Shown here piece after piece: positions 18,725 to 26,612 of a stretch of 64,000 nucleotides of DNA. The position numbers were made by a program, and so were the translations under genes. Below the pieces are notes generated by a model. That model was not told the origin of the DNA, ran no database searches, and was given only the letters and a program-made list of their open reading frames with translations. The stretch is from NCBI RefSeq assembly GCF_038051925.1, contig NZ_CP150634.1, positions 1,922,001 to 1,986,000 of the forward strand. The letters are read 5' to 3'. Within the stretch, counting starts at the first letter, position 1. Every line of letters begins with the position of its first letter. This stretch comes from Methylotuvimicrobium sp. KM2 (lineage in GTDB: Bacteria > Pseudomonadota > Gammaproteobacteria > Methylococcales > Methylomonadaceae).

Positions 18725-18804
18725 AAAAAGTCTAAAAGCGATCGGTGATAATCGGGTATTCTCAACGATTAATCGACGCTTGCCAATAGGACAATCCAAA
18801 AACC

Positions 18805-19542
18805 ATGACGATCAAAATCGGTCTTTGTAATCTTAGACTCACATTAATTCCATCAATCGCCTATGTGTTATTGATGGTACTACTGATTTCGCTAGGAAAT
18901 TGGCAATTATCCAGATCTTCGGAAAAAGCCGAATATCTGGCCGAACAGGAGAAACAAAGCCAATTACCTCCGTTGTCGTTAACATCGGAGTTGCCGGCCG
19001 ATGCCGCGAGTATTCGTTATCGAACTGTCGAATTAACCGGGCGTTACGATACCGAGCGTCAATTTTTGCTGGATAATCAAATTAGACACGGAAAAGCCGG
19101 TTATTTCGTGATGACGCCGCTGTTGCCGGAAAACTCCAATACGGCAGTCTTAGTTAATCGGGGATGGATTGAAGCGGGTCGCGATCGACAAACGCTGCCT
19201 GATATTACCTTGCAAGAAAGCAAGGTTACCATCCAAGGACGAATCAATACTTTTCCTGATGTCGGTTATCATCTGGAAGGCGCGGAGATTCCGACCGATA
19301 CTTGGCCGTCTCTCGTGCAACTGATCGACAGCAACGTTATTGCTGAGAAACTGGGTTATCCGTTGGCCGATTATCAAATTGAACTACACCCAGCCGAGGA
19401 TCAAGGTTATTTGCGGGAATGGCATATCGCGACTGTCATACCGCCTGAAAAGCATGTGGCCTATGCGGTGCAATGGTATGGCTTGGCTTTAACTTTAACG
19501 GCTTTATTTATATGGTACGCGTGCAAAACAAAACATGAATAA
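18805..19542 (+). CDS. SURF1 family cytochrome oxidase biogenesis protein
   Basis: A 245-residue SURF1 homologue that helps deliver heme a to oxidase subunit I. It has the family's two terminal membrane helices (about 13-31 and 224-241) with a soluble domain between. Conserved features are LGNWQLSRSSEKAEYL, YRTVELTGRY, FLLDNQIRHGKAGYFVMTPL, VLVNRGWI and the C-terminal HVAYAVQWYGLA. It overlaps the next gene by 8 bp and starts the assembly-gene run that continues to the ctaA-ftsY frame. Confidence 0.93.
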   Translation: MTIKIGLCNLRLTLIPSIAYVLLMVLLISLGNWQLSRSSEKAEYLAEQEKQSQLPPLSLTSELPADAASIRYRTVELTGRYDTERQFLLDNQIRHGKAGYFVMTPLLPENSNTAVLVNRGWIEAGRDRQTLPDITLQESKVTIQGRINTFPDVGYHLEGAEIPTDTWPSLVQLIDSNVIAEKLGYPLADYQIELHPAEDQGYLREWHIATVIPPEKHVAYAVQWYGLALTLTALFIWYACKTKHE

Positions 19543-20131
19543 TCAACAGAAAAAAAATCGCAACCTAATTCTGATTATTTTCGGAATGTCGATCATCCCG
19601 TTTCTTTTTGCGTGGTATTTAAAAGAACATCCCAATCTACTTAAAGGCGCAACCAATCATGGCGAATTGATTATTCCGCCGTTACTGACCGAGCGCCTCG
19701 ATCTAATCGGTATCGATTCATTCTCGGCCGAAAATATTGACGAATTAAAAGGCCGCTGGGTTTTAATCAATGTGGTGCCTGATGCGGATTGCGATCAAAC
19801 CTGCCTTGATGCCGTTTATAAATCCAAACAACTCTTATTGATGATGGGCAAGGAGTTAACTCGTATCCGTAGAACAGTGATATTGCTGAATCCCGATGCC
19901 GAACAGCATATAAAGACGTGGTGGCAGGACGACGACCGGCTGTTAAAGACTCGCCCCAGTTCGGACTTGCAGAAGCAAATGACTAAGCTCAACGGAACCG
20001 GGATCGCGAACGGTATGCTGTTGATCATGGATCCATTGGGCAATATCATGATGCGTTATCAGCCCGGATTTAACCCTTATGATGTAAAGAGCGATCTCAG
20101 AAAATTACTTAGTGTTTCGCAAATCGGATAA
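19535..20131 (+). CDS. Membrane-anchored thioredoxin-like protein of the oxidase cluster
   Basis: A 198-residue protein with one N-terminal membrane helix (about 10-28) and a periplasmic domain. CDQTC (a CxxxC pair) follows a WVLINVVPDAD strand, and GMLLIMDPLGNIMMRYQPG matches the C-terminal strand of thioredoxin-fold SCO/SenC proteins. The CxxxC arrangement is that of Sco1-type copper chaperones. The expected distal histidine is not evident, so this is better described as SCO-like than as Sco1. Genes of this kind between surf1 and ctaA are common and usually annotated hypothetical. It is followed after 3 bp by the ctaA-ftsY frame. Confidence 0.7.
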   Translation: MNNQQKKNRNLILIIFGMSIIPFLFAWYLKEHPNLLKGATNHGELIIPPLLTERLDLIGIDSFSAENIDELKGRWVLINVVPDADCDQTCLDAVYKSKQLLLMMGKELTRIRRTVILLNPDAEQHIKTWWQDDDRLLKTRPSSDLQKQMTKLNGTGIANGMLLIMDPLGNIMMRYQPGFNPYDVKSDLRKLLSVSQIG

Positions 20132-20134
20132 ACC

Positions 20135-22135
20135 ATGTTTAGAAAAATTACCTTTGTTTCCGCCTTTTTGGCTTTATTGCTTATCGTAGCCGGTTCCGTC
20201 GTCAAGTTGACCGGAGCAGATTTGGCATGCCCGGACTGGCCTGAATGCTACGGTCAATGGTTTATCGCCGATAGTGCCGAGTTTAAAGCTTCGGCCGAAC
20301 AGCTTTATCCGGGAAAAGCGGTCGATGTAGGTAAAGCTTGGCAAGAAATGGCGCGACGCTATGTATTCGGCTTATCGATGTTGACCGTCGTGCTGTTGGC
20401 ATTGATCGCATGGCGCCAGAAGTATCAACGTTCCGTGGCGACAACTGGCGCGGTGGCGCTGCTTATCGTGGCGGCTGCGCAAGTATGCACGGCCGTCAAA
20501 GCGGTCGAATTGAATGCGATGCCGATTATAGTCATTGCTCAGGCATTGCTTGGCTTTATCCAGTTCTGGCTATTGAGTTGGCTATTTTTACGATTAAATC
20601 CTGCCTTAAATAAACTGGATCGAATAAGCGGTCCCATCTGGCTAGCCGGGTTCGCCGGCTTGTTGGTGTTGGTGCAAACCCTATCCGGTTTATGGGTTAA
20701 CGCCAATCATGCGGGACAAGTCTGCAGCGGTTTTCCCCAGTGTAACGGGCAATGGTGGCCGCAAGCCGATTACCGTGCCGCGTTGAATATATTCAATGGT
20801 CTTGTCACCGGTTATCAAGGGATTTTATCCTACGACGCACAGGTGGCTGCCCATTGGTTGCATAGAGTCTTTGCCCTGCCGATTTTTGTTGTTTTAACTT
20901 GGCTGGTGCTGCGAGCCACTTCGGTTAACTGCGCCAAACCGGTCAGAAAAGCCGGCATGATGCTAAGTATTTTATTATTCGTGCAAATCGGCTTTAGCGT
21001 TATTGCGGCAAAATACGGACTACCGGCATGGTCGGCCATTGTGCATAATTTTGTTTCGGCAATATTGATGCTGCCGTTGCTCGCGATCGCCGTTTATAGC
21101 CGTTACGGATATGCGGGCGAAGTGTTGGCCGGCGAAACGGTCGAGCGTCCTGTCGCCGAGTTTGAAGCTGCCGAAGCAGTAATCGAAGTCGGCTATGTCG
21201 AGCCGGAACCGGAATCGCTGGCGCGCCGCCTTAAATCGCAGCTGCAAAAAACTCGGTCCGGCCTTAGCGGATTGATGGCAACGATTCCCATTGGTCAAAA
21301 AGCCATCGACGACGATTTACTGGAGGAAATCGAAGCCAGATTATTGATGGCCGATATCGGTTTCGAAGCGACGACAGCAATCATTCGGCGATTGACCGAT
21401 AGTCTCGAACGGCATCAATTAAACGACGGGGAAGCATTGGAAAATGCGCTGAAACAAGAATTATTGGCTATTCTTAAGCCTTGTAACCACCCCCTACAGA
21501 TTCCCGAACAAGATAAGCCGTTCGTGATTTTGGTAGTCGGCGTCAACGGTGCCGGCAAAACTACGACGATCGGTAAAATGGCCAAGCGCTTTCAATCTCA
21601 AGGCCATAGCGTGATGCTGGCTGCGGGCGACACCTTCAGGGCAGCGGCAGTCGAACAGTTGCAAACCTGGGGCGAGCGTAACAACATTCATGTCGTCGCG
21701 CAGCACACCGGCGCCGACTCTGCCTCGGTGATTTATGACGGTGTGCAATCGGCACAGGCCAAAGGTGTCGACGTGTTGATTGCCGATACCGCAGGACGTT
21801 TACACACCAAATCCAATCTGATGGATGAACTAAAAAAGGTTAAGCGCATTATCGGAAAGCTCGATGAAACCGCGCCGCACGAGGTTTTGTTGGTTTTAGA
21901 CGCGGGAACCGGTCAGAACGCGTTGTCTCAGGCGAAACAATTTAACGAAACTGTGGCATTGACCGGTATCGCATTAACCAAGTTGGACGGCACAGCGAAG
22001 GGCGGGGTTATTTTTGCATTAGCCAAGCAATTCAGCGTGCCGATTCGTTTTATCGGTATCGGTGAAGGAATCGACGATTTGCAGGATTTCGATGCGAAAC
22101 AGTTTGTCGACGCCTTATTTGTTAAAGATCAATAG
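20135..22135 (+). CDS. Single reading frame joining heme A synthase (CtaA/COX15) to SRP receptor FtsY
   Basis: A 666-residue frame with no internal stop. Residues 1-322 are a COX15/CtaA-type protein with eight membrane helices; the C-terminal half keeps candidate heme ligands His240/His243 (AAHWLHR) and His304 (IVHNF) and the CSGFPQCNGQW loop. The N-terminal half has Arg74-Arg75 (MARRY) and Gln136 (VIAQALLG) where histidines are usual. Residues 323-360 are an acidic linker. Residues 361-666 are a full FtsY NG domain: N-domain LLEEIEARLLMADIGFEA, G1 GVNGAGKTTT (469-478), DTFRAAAVEQL, DTAGR (551-555), TKLDGTAKGG (615-624) and GIGEGIDDL. With both CtaA termini cytoplasmic, the GTPase would face the ribosome side. 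Separate FtsY translation could start at GTG codon 330 (base 21122) or ATG codon 381. It lies between the oxidase assembly genes and ftsE-ftsX-rpoH, so both halves are in their usual neighbourhoods. Confidence 0.85.
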   Translation: MFRKITFVSAFLALLLIVAGSVVKLTGADLACPDWPECYGQWFIADSAEFKASAEQLYPGKAVDVGKAWQEMARRYVFGLSMLTVVLLALIAWRQKYQRSVATTGAVALLIVAAAQVCTAVKAVELNAMPIIVIAQALLGFIQFWLLSWLFLRLNPALNKLDRISGPIWLAGFAGLLVLVQTLSGLWVNANHAGQVCSGFPQCNGQWWPQADYRAALNIFNGLVTGYQGILSYDAQVAAHWLHRVFALPIFVVLTWLVLRATSVNCAKPVRKAGMMLSILLFVQIGFSVIAAKYGLPAWSAIVHNFVSAILMLPLLAIAVYSRYGYAGEVLAGETVERPVAEFEAAEAVIEVGYVEPEPESLARRLKSQLQKTRSGLSGLMATIPIGQKAIDDDLLEEIEARLLMADIGFEATTAIIRRLTDSLERHQLNDGEALENALKQELLAILKPCNHPLQIPEQDKPFVILVVGVNGAGKTTTIGKMAKRFQSQGHSVMLAAGDTFRAAAVEQLQTWGERNNIHVVAQHTGADSASVIYDGVQSAQAKGVDVLIADTAGRLHTKSNLMDELKKVKRIIGKLDETAPHEVLLVLDAGTGQNALSQAKQFNETVALTGIALTKLDGTAKGGVIFALAKQFSVPIRFIGIGEGIDDLQDFDAKQFVDALFVKDQ

Positions 22136-22139
22136 GTTT

Positions 22140-22796
22140 ATGCTCAAATTCGATCATGTCAGTAAACGTTATCCCGATGCCGGCGATGCATTGCTGGATG
22201 TCACATTTCATCTACAGCGCGGCGAATTCGCTTTTTTGACCGGCCATTCCGGAGCCGGTAAAAGCACTTTGTTGAAATTGATCGCGGTCATGGAAAGATG
22301 TTCGCGCGGTCAAGTTTTGTTGGACGGGCAAAATCTGAACAAGGCGTCCGCTCGACAAATACCCTATATACGAAGGAAGCTGGGCTTAATATTTCAGGAT
22401 TATAAATTGCTGCAAGATAGAACCGTTTTCGACAATGTCGCATTGCCGTTGGTGGTGGCGGGTTACAGTCATTTTGATATCGGTCGGCGCGTTCGAGCAG
22501 CGCTCGATAAGGTCGGCTTGCTGGGTAAGGAAAAAAAACTTCCCCAGACTTTGTCCGGCGGCGAACAGCAGCGCGTCGGTATTGCCCGCGCCGTTATAAA
22601 CAAACCGCCGTTGATTCTCGCCGACGAGCCGACCGGTAATTTGGATCCGGAATTGTCGTCCGAGATTATGAAATTATTTGAGGATTTTCAACAAGTCGGC
22701 GTAACGGTGTTGATTGCCACACATGATATCGCTTTGGTTGAGCGAATGGGACATCGTGTATTGCAATTGGATCATGGCCGCTTGGTCGCAAGTTAA
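22140..22796 (+). CDS. ftsE: Cell division ATP-binding protein FtsE
   Basis: The ATPase of the FtsEX complex, which controls periplasmic amidase activation at the divisome. It has 218 residues: Walker [10 protein letters not shown], signature [14 protein letters not shown], Walker [13 protein letters not shown] and switch histidine ATHD. Start ATG 22140 is 4 bp after the ftsY stop; the longer frame from 22062 runs inside ftsY. The order ftsY-ftsE-ftsX-rpoH is the classic gammaproteobacterial operon. Confidence 0.96.
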   Translation: MLKFDHVSKRYPDAGDALLDVTFHLQRGEFAFLTGHSGAGKSTLLKLIAVMERCSRGQVLLDGQNLNKASARQIPYIRRKLGLIFQDYKLLQDRTVFDNVALPLVVAGYSHFDIGRRVRAALDKVGLLGKEKKLPQTLSGGEQQRVGIARAVINKPPLILADEPTGNLDPELSSEIMKLFEDFQQVGVTVLIATHDIALVERMGHRVLQLDHGRLVAS

Positions 22797-22799
22797 CAG

Positions 22800-23807
22800 A
22801 TGAAAAAGCCGAATATCAACCACAGAAGACCGCAACCCCGACAGAAAAAGGAAGTCCGACGAAAAGTTGTTTCCGGTAGGCTAAGCGCTATGCTACAGAC
22901 TTACCTGGATATTCATGCGCAAGCCTTGTTTTCCAGTTTAGGTCGTTTGGCGCGCGCACCTGTGACATCGTTGATGACCGTCAGCGTATTGTCCATTGCA
23001 ATTTCGTTGGCCGCCGGATTCTATCTGTTGGTCGCCAATATTCAACAATTAACCGGCGGACTCGAAGATAGCAATCAAATTTCGTTGTTTTTAAAAGATC
23101 ACGTCACCGATGATGCCGGCGTAAAGTTAGCCGAGAAAATTAAAAAATTCGATCATATACAGGCAGTCAAGGTTATTACGAAAACCCAAGGGCTCGCCGA
23201 ATTTCGCGAATATAGCGGTTTCGGCGATGCACTGAAGGCGTTGGATAAAAACCCCTTGCCGACAGTCATTCAGGTTATGCCGGAACATAGCCTCGAAGAA
23301 GGACCGCAACTAGACGAATTGTTTAAAAAATTAACGGATTTACAAGAAGTCGATTTTGCACAATTGGATATGCAATGGATCAAACGCTTGTATTCGATCA
23401 TGGAGCTGGCGGATCGCGGCGTTACGCTGCTCAGTTTTATATTGGCCCTAGCCGTATTATTCATTACCGGCAATACGATAAGACTGGAATTACACAATCG
23501 GCGTGATGAAGTGATCATCGCTAAACTGGTGGGCGCGACCCATCGTTTTATTCAAAGGCCGTTTTTGTATACCGGTTTTTGGTTGGGTTTTTGTTCCGGC
23601 ATTTTGGCTTGGATTACTGTGACGGTCATGTTGTTTATTCTGCAGCAGCCGATCGATCGACTGTCCGGACTTTATGACGGCGTATTTTCGATGCGTTATT
23701 TGAGTTTCGGCGAAATGATGTCGTTAATTGCGATTTCTTCACTGCTTGGAGTAGCCGCTGCCTGGGGGGTGCTTTGCTATCAATTAAGACTGACCAAGCC
23801 CGAATAA
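22800..23807 (+). CDS. ftsX: Cell division protein FtsX
   Basis: The 335-residue membrane partner of FtsE. It has a long basic cytoplasmic N-terminus (HRRPQPRQKKEVRRK), four membrane helices (about 62-83, 208-230, 252-276 and 302-325) and a periplasmic domain between helices 1 and 2 carrying the QISLFLKD and ITKTQGLAEFR segments typical of FtsX. It starts 3 bp after ftsE. Length and topology are normal. Confidence 0.95.
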   Translation: MKKPNINHRRPQPRQKKEVRRKVVSGRLSAMLQTYLDIHAQALFSSLGRLARAPVTSLMTVSVLSIAISLAAGFYLLVANIQQLTGGLEDSNQISLFLKDHVTDDAGVKLAEKIKKFDHIQAVKVITKTQGLAEFREYSGFGDALKALDKNPLPTVIQVMPEHSLEEGPQLDELFKKLTDLQEVDFAQLDMQWIKRLYSIMELADRGVTLLSFILALAVLFITGNTIRLELHNRRDEVIIAKLVGATHRFIQRPFLYTGFWLGFCSGILAWITVTVMLFILQQPIDRLSGLYDGVFSMRYLSFGEMMSLIAISSLLGVAAAWGVLCYQLRLTKPE

Positions 23808-23935
23808 ACCGAAAGCCAGTTTGAGTCCTTGACTCCAAGAAGGTATTTATAGCGAGATCCCCAATCAATCAGAATCGTCCCGAGCCCTATCGATTATGAA
23901 TTCACTCACAAAATAATGCGGAACTTATAAAAATT

Positions 23936-23962
23936 TTAGCACTCATAACGCGAGAGTGCTAA
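23936..23962 (+). promoter_or_regulatory. CIRCE operator (HrcA binding site) upstream of rpoH
   Basis: TTAGCACTC, nine bases (ATAACGCGA), then GAGTGCTAA: a perfect match to the CIRCE consensus bound by the heat-shock repressor HrcA. It lies 31 bp before the rpoH start, so it would overlap the promoter or the 5' untranslated leader. The symmetry extends one or two A/T pairs further on each side. A CIRCE here would put sigma-32 synthesis under HrcA control, linking two heat-shock circuits. Confidence 0.92.
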
Positions 23963-23993
23963 AATCGGGCAAACTTAAAAACAAGGGGAAATC

Positions 23994-24860
23994 ATGAGTA
24001 ACGCATTAGCCTTTGCCTTACCAACTAATCTTTCCGTAGGAACATTCGACGCTTATTTGAATGCGGTCGCGCAAACGCCGACTTTGTCTCACGAACAAGA
24101 GCGCAAATTGGCGCTTCGCTATCGCGATGAAGGCGACTTGGAAGCAGCGAAGGAGCTAGTTATGTCGAATCTTCGTTTTGTCGTTCATGTCGCGCGTGGA
24201 TACAGCGGTTACGGACTGCCGTTGCCCGACATCATTCAAGAAGGCAACGTCGGCTTAATGAAAGCCGTCAAACGCTTCGATCCCGATGTCGGGGTTCGCT
24301 TAGTGACCTTTGCCGTGCATTGGATCAGAGCGGAAATACATGAATACGTCATCAAAAACTGGCGTATCGTCAAAATCGCTACAACCAAAGCTCAGCGTAA
24401 ACTGTTTTTCAATTTACGCAAATCGAAAAACAACCTAGGCTGGTTGTCGCACGACGAGGCGAAAGCTGTCGCCAACGATTTAGGCGTTGATCTCAAAACC
24501 GTTTATGAAATGGAAAAACGTATGGACGGTTCGGATATGGCTTTCGACATGCCGCATGACGAGCCTTCCGACGAAAGCACTTACGCCTCGCCGGTCAGTT
24601 ACTTAGAACAACATAACTCGGACCCTGCGGATTTGCTGGAAAACGAGCAATGGCAAGGTTATGAAGAGAACATGCTAAGCGAAGCAATGGCGGAGCTTGA
24701 TGAGCGTAGTCTCGATATTCTCAATAGCCGCTGGCTAAGCGAAGAAAAAGCGACGTTGCATGATTTAGCCGAACGCTACAACGTTTCAGCCGAGCGCATC
24801 CGGCAGTTGGAAAAAAACGCCATGAACAAGCTGAAAGCCGCATTCGTGCTGGAAGCATAA
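23994..24860 (+). CDS. rpoH: RNA polymerase heat-shock sigma factor sigma-32
   Basis: A group 3 sigma-70 family factor of 288 residues that directs transcription of chaperone and protease genes. Region 2 ([25 protein letters not shown]... [14 protein letters not shown]), the RpoH box [12 protein letters not shown] and the region 4.2 helix-turn-helix ([21 protein letters not shown]) are present. AAGGGG precedes the ATG. Unlike E. coli, the upstream region carries a perfect CIRCE, so transcription is probably repressed by HrcA. Confidence 0.97.
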   Translation: MSNALAFALPTNLSVGTFDAYLNAVAQTPTLSHEQERKLALRYRDEGDLEAAKELVMSNLRFVVHVARGYSGYGLPLPDIIQEGNVGLMKAVKRFDPDVGVRLVTFAVHWIRAEIHEYVIKNWRIVKIATTKAQRKLFFNLRKSKNNLGWLSHDEAKAVANDLGVDLKTVYEMEKRMDGSDMAFDMPHDEPSDESTYASPVSYLEQHNSDPADLLENEQWQGYEENMLSEAMAELDERSLDILNSRWLSEEKATLHDLAERYNVSAERIRQLEKNAMNKLKAAFVLEA

Positions 24861-24878
24861 TACGTCGAACACTTCACG

Positions 24879-24904
24879 CGGGGCGGGTTATTTAACCCGC
24901 CCCG
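24879..24904 (+). terminator. Perfect palindrome after rpoH
   Basis: CGGGGCGGGTT at 24879-24889 pairs with AACCCGCCCCG at 24894-24904 around a four-base ATTT centre. It lies 18 bp after the rpoH stop and may terminate the transcript, although no T-run follows. Similar palindromes with different flanks are at 24962-24989 and, degenerate, near 18362-18450, which suggests a small dispersed repeat family. Confidence 0.5.
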
Positions 24905-24961
24905 AACGTTTTCCGGTTCCCATAGTCCTCCGTGAGAATCCATATTTTGGCAGGACTTTGA

Positions 24962-24989
24962 CAGGACGGGGTTTTATAACCCCGTCCTG
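24962..24989. repeat. Second palindrome of the GACGGGGTT/AACCCCGTC type
   Basis: CAGGACGGGGTT and AACCCCGTCCTG form a perfect 12-bp stem around TTAT. It lies between the convergent ends of rpoH and tag and could serve as a bidirectional terminator. The core resembles the palindrome at 24879-24904. Confidence 0.55.
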
Positions 24990-25029
24990 CTAAGGTAAAC
25001 ATAATCACCTTCTCGTAACCGGAAGTCTA

Positions 25030-25602
25030 TCAATCCGAAATCCGCGCAATTTCCCCATAACGGAAACAATCGACAGTATGATCGTTAACCATGCCGACCG
25101 CCTGCATGAACGCATAACAAATCGTCGAACCGACGAATTTAAAACCTCGTCTTTTCAATTCTTTACTGAGCCGATCCGATAAAGGCGTATTCGCCGGCAA
25201 CTCGGCGTGCGTCCGCCACGCGTTCCGGACTGGCCGTCCGTCGACAAAATCCCATAGAAACGCATCGAAACTCCCGGTTTCTTCTTTGACATTCAAAAAA
25301 GCGCGTGCATTAGTCACAGCGGCATTCACTTTGAGCCGGTTGCGTATGATGCCCGGATTCTCCAGCAACTCCGCGATTTTTGCCTCATCATAGCCGGCCA
25401 CCGATACCGGATCGAAATTATCGAACGCCGCCCTGAAATGATCGCGTTTTTTTAAAATCGTCGACCAACTCAAGCCCGCTTGAGCGCCCTCCAAAACCAA
25501 AAACTCGAACAACAGGCGGTCGTCATGCACCGGTACGCCCCATTCGCGGTCGTGATAGTCCTCTTCAAGCGGGCTGGACAAAGCCCATCGGCATTTATTC
25601 AT
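25030..25602 (-). CDS. tag: DNA-3-methyladenine glycosylase I
   Basis: A 190-residue HhH-family base-excision enzyme that removes 3-methyladenine from alkylated DNA. Family hallmarks: MNKCRWA (Cys of the structural zinc site), YHDREWGVPVHDDRLLFEFLVLEGAQAGLSW, RNRLKVNAAVTNA, RRGFKFVGSTICYAFMQA and NDHTVDCFRY. Length is normal. The gene stands alone, convergent with rpoH and upstream, on the same strand, of the WYL regulator stop. Confidence 0.95.
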   Translation of the reverse strand: MNKCRWALSSPLEEDYHDREWGVPVHDDRLLFEFLVLEGAQAGLSWSTILKKRDHFRAAFDNFDPVSVAGYDEAKIAELLENPGIIRNRLKVNAAVTNARAFLNVKEETGSFDAFLWDFVDGRPVRNAWRTHAELPANTPLSDRLSKELKRRGFKFVGSTICYAFMQAVGMVNDHTVDCFRYGEIARISD

Positions 25603-25647
25603 GTAAATTGAAAAATCTGCTTAGGTTTTAAGGAGGGATACCGAGCA

Positions 25648-26514
25648 TTAAAAAAAGATAAAATCCTTGATCTCATCGCGATTCAAAAGCACGATTTGCT
25701 GCTCCATCGCTTCCCGATGCAGATCGTCCTTGCCGATTCGCATACTCAAAAGAAAATACGACAACAAGGCAGCCCGAATTTGAGTGACGCATTTACCGTC
25801 GACCATCCCGAAATCGCGCTCGATCACGCTTTTTTGCGCTTTGTTCAATCCCGGATGCGGACCGATTTCGATAGTCAACCACTTGTTCCACAAAGTGTCT
25901 GTGAAAGGAGGTTCGTCAGCCTTACCCAAAATAGAGACGCTATGAATACGTGCAAGAACGAAATCGCGGTAGTCGTTGTGAGTTACGCTGAAAGACCGAA
26001 CGTGCCAACGCAAACCGTCGAACACCAAAGTATGAGGGTTGATTTGCAAAGTCTTAGGCTTAGGACTGGACAACGATTGATATGAAATCTCCAGCTCGAA
26101 TTTAAAACGCACTGCCTGCACAACGCCGCGCAAAACTCGCGCATCAATTTGCCGTGCCAATGGATTGACGATTTCAACGGTTGGAAGATTGCCGACTAAT
26201 GCGATCAAGGTTTCGTAACCGTTTTGTTGCTGTAATTTTAAAACCTGTAACAGCTCGCCGGTCGTTCCATCCATGAAACCGGGTTTGAACGAATCGTCGA
26301 CCACATAGCGTTTCAAATACTTATCGTAACGAATATTTCCCGGGCACAGCGATTGATAAAGCGTCAAATCCTTCGAAGCCTGTACCCGACTGATGCCGAA
26401 ATAATTAATCAACGTACCGGTCGAAATTTCGCCGCTCCAAAACACCGTTGCTTCCAGCAAAGTTAATCGATGACGCTGTTCCCATTTTAAATTCGGTTGC
26501 AAGAGATTACTCAT
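25648..26514 (-). CDS. WYL-domain transcriptional regulator of the BrxR/CapW type
   Basis: A 288-residue protein. Residues about 10-72 form a winged helix-turn-helix in the style of BrxR/CapW (KWEQRHRLTLLEATVFWSGEIS, YFGISRVQASKDLTLYQSL, IRYDKYLKRYVV). Residues about 125-200 are a WYL domain and the remainder a WCX-like C-terminal domain. BrxR/CapW proteins are homodimeric repressors placed beside BREX, CBASS and other defence loci. Here the gene is divergent from cas3 with a 98-bp shared gap, so control of the cas operon is a reasonable inference. The start ATG 26514 begins MSNLLQPN; a longer open frame to 27138 runs antisense through cas3 and is rejected. WYL domains often sense nucleic-acid ligands, but the ligand here is unknown. 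Confidence 0.85.
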   Translation of the reverse strand: MSNLLQPNLKWEQRHRLTLLEATVFWSGEISTGTLINYFGISRVQASKDLTLYQSLCPGNIRYDKYLKRYVVDDSFKPGFMDGTTGELLQVLKLQQQNGYETLIALVGNLPTVEIVNPLARQIDARVLRGVVQAVRFKFELEISYQSLSSPKPKTLQINPHTLVFDGLRWHVRSFSVTHNDYRDFVLARIHSVSILGKADEPPFTDTLWNKWLTIEIGPHPGLNKAQKSVIERDFGMVDGKCVTQIRAALLSYFLLSMRIGKDDLHREAMEQQIVLLNRDEIKDFIFF

Positions 26515-26612
26515 GGTGTTAGAGTCATGAAAACTAAATTTATATATTAATTGGGGAATGGTTAAGAACTCTATCAGTAGCTTAGCAGGTATCAAGCGTA
26601 AGGGCAGGGCAG
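26515..26612. promoter_or_regulatory. Divergent promoter region, WYL regulator / cas3
   Basis: The 98-bp gap is A+T-rich (AAATTTATATATTAATT near 26534-26550) and must hold the promoters of both genes. GTTAGAGTC near 26518 and AAGAACTCTAT near 26563 are partial inverted matches that could be regulator half-sites; this is weak evidence. No clean -35/-10 pair was assigned. Confidence 0.4.
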
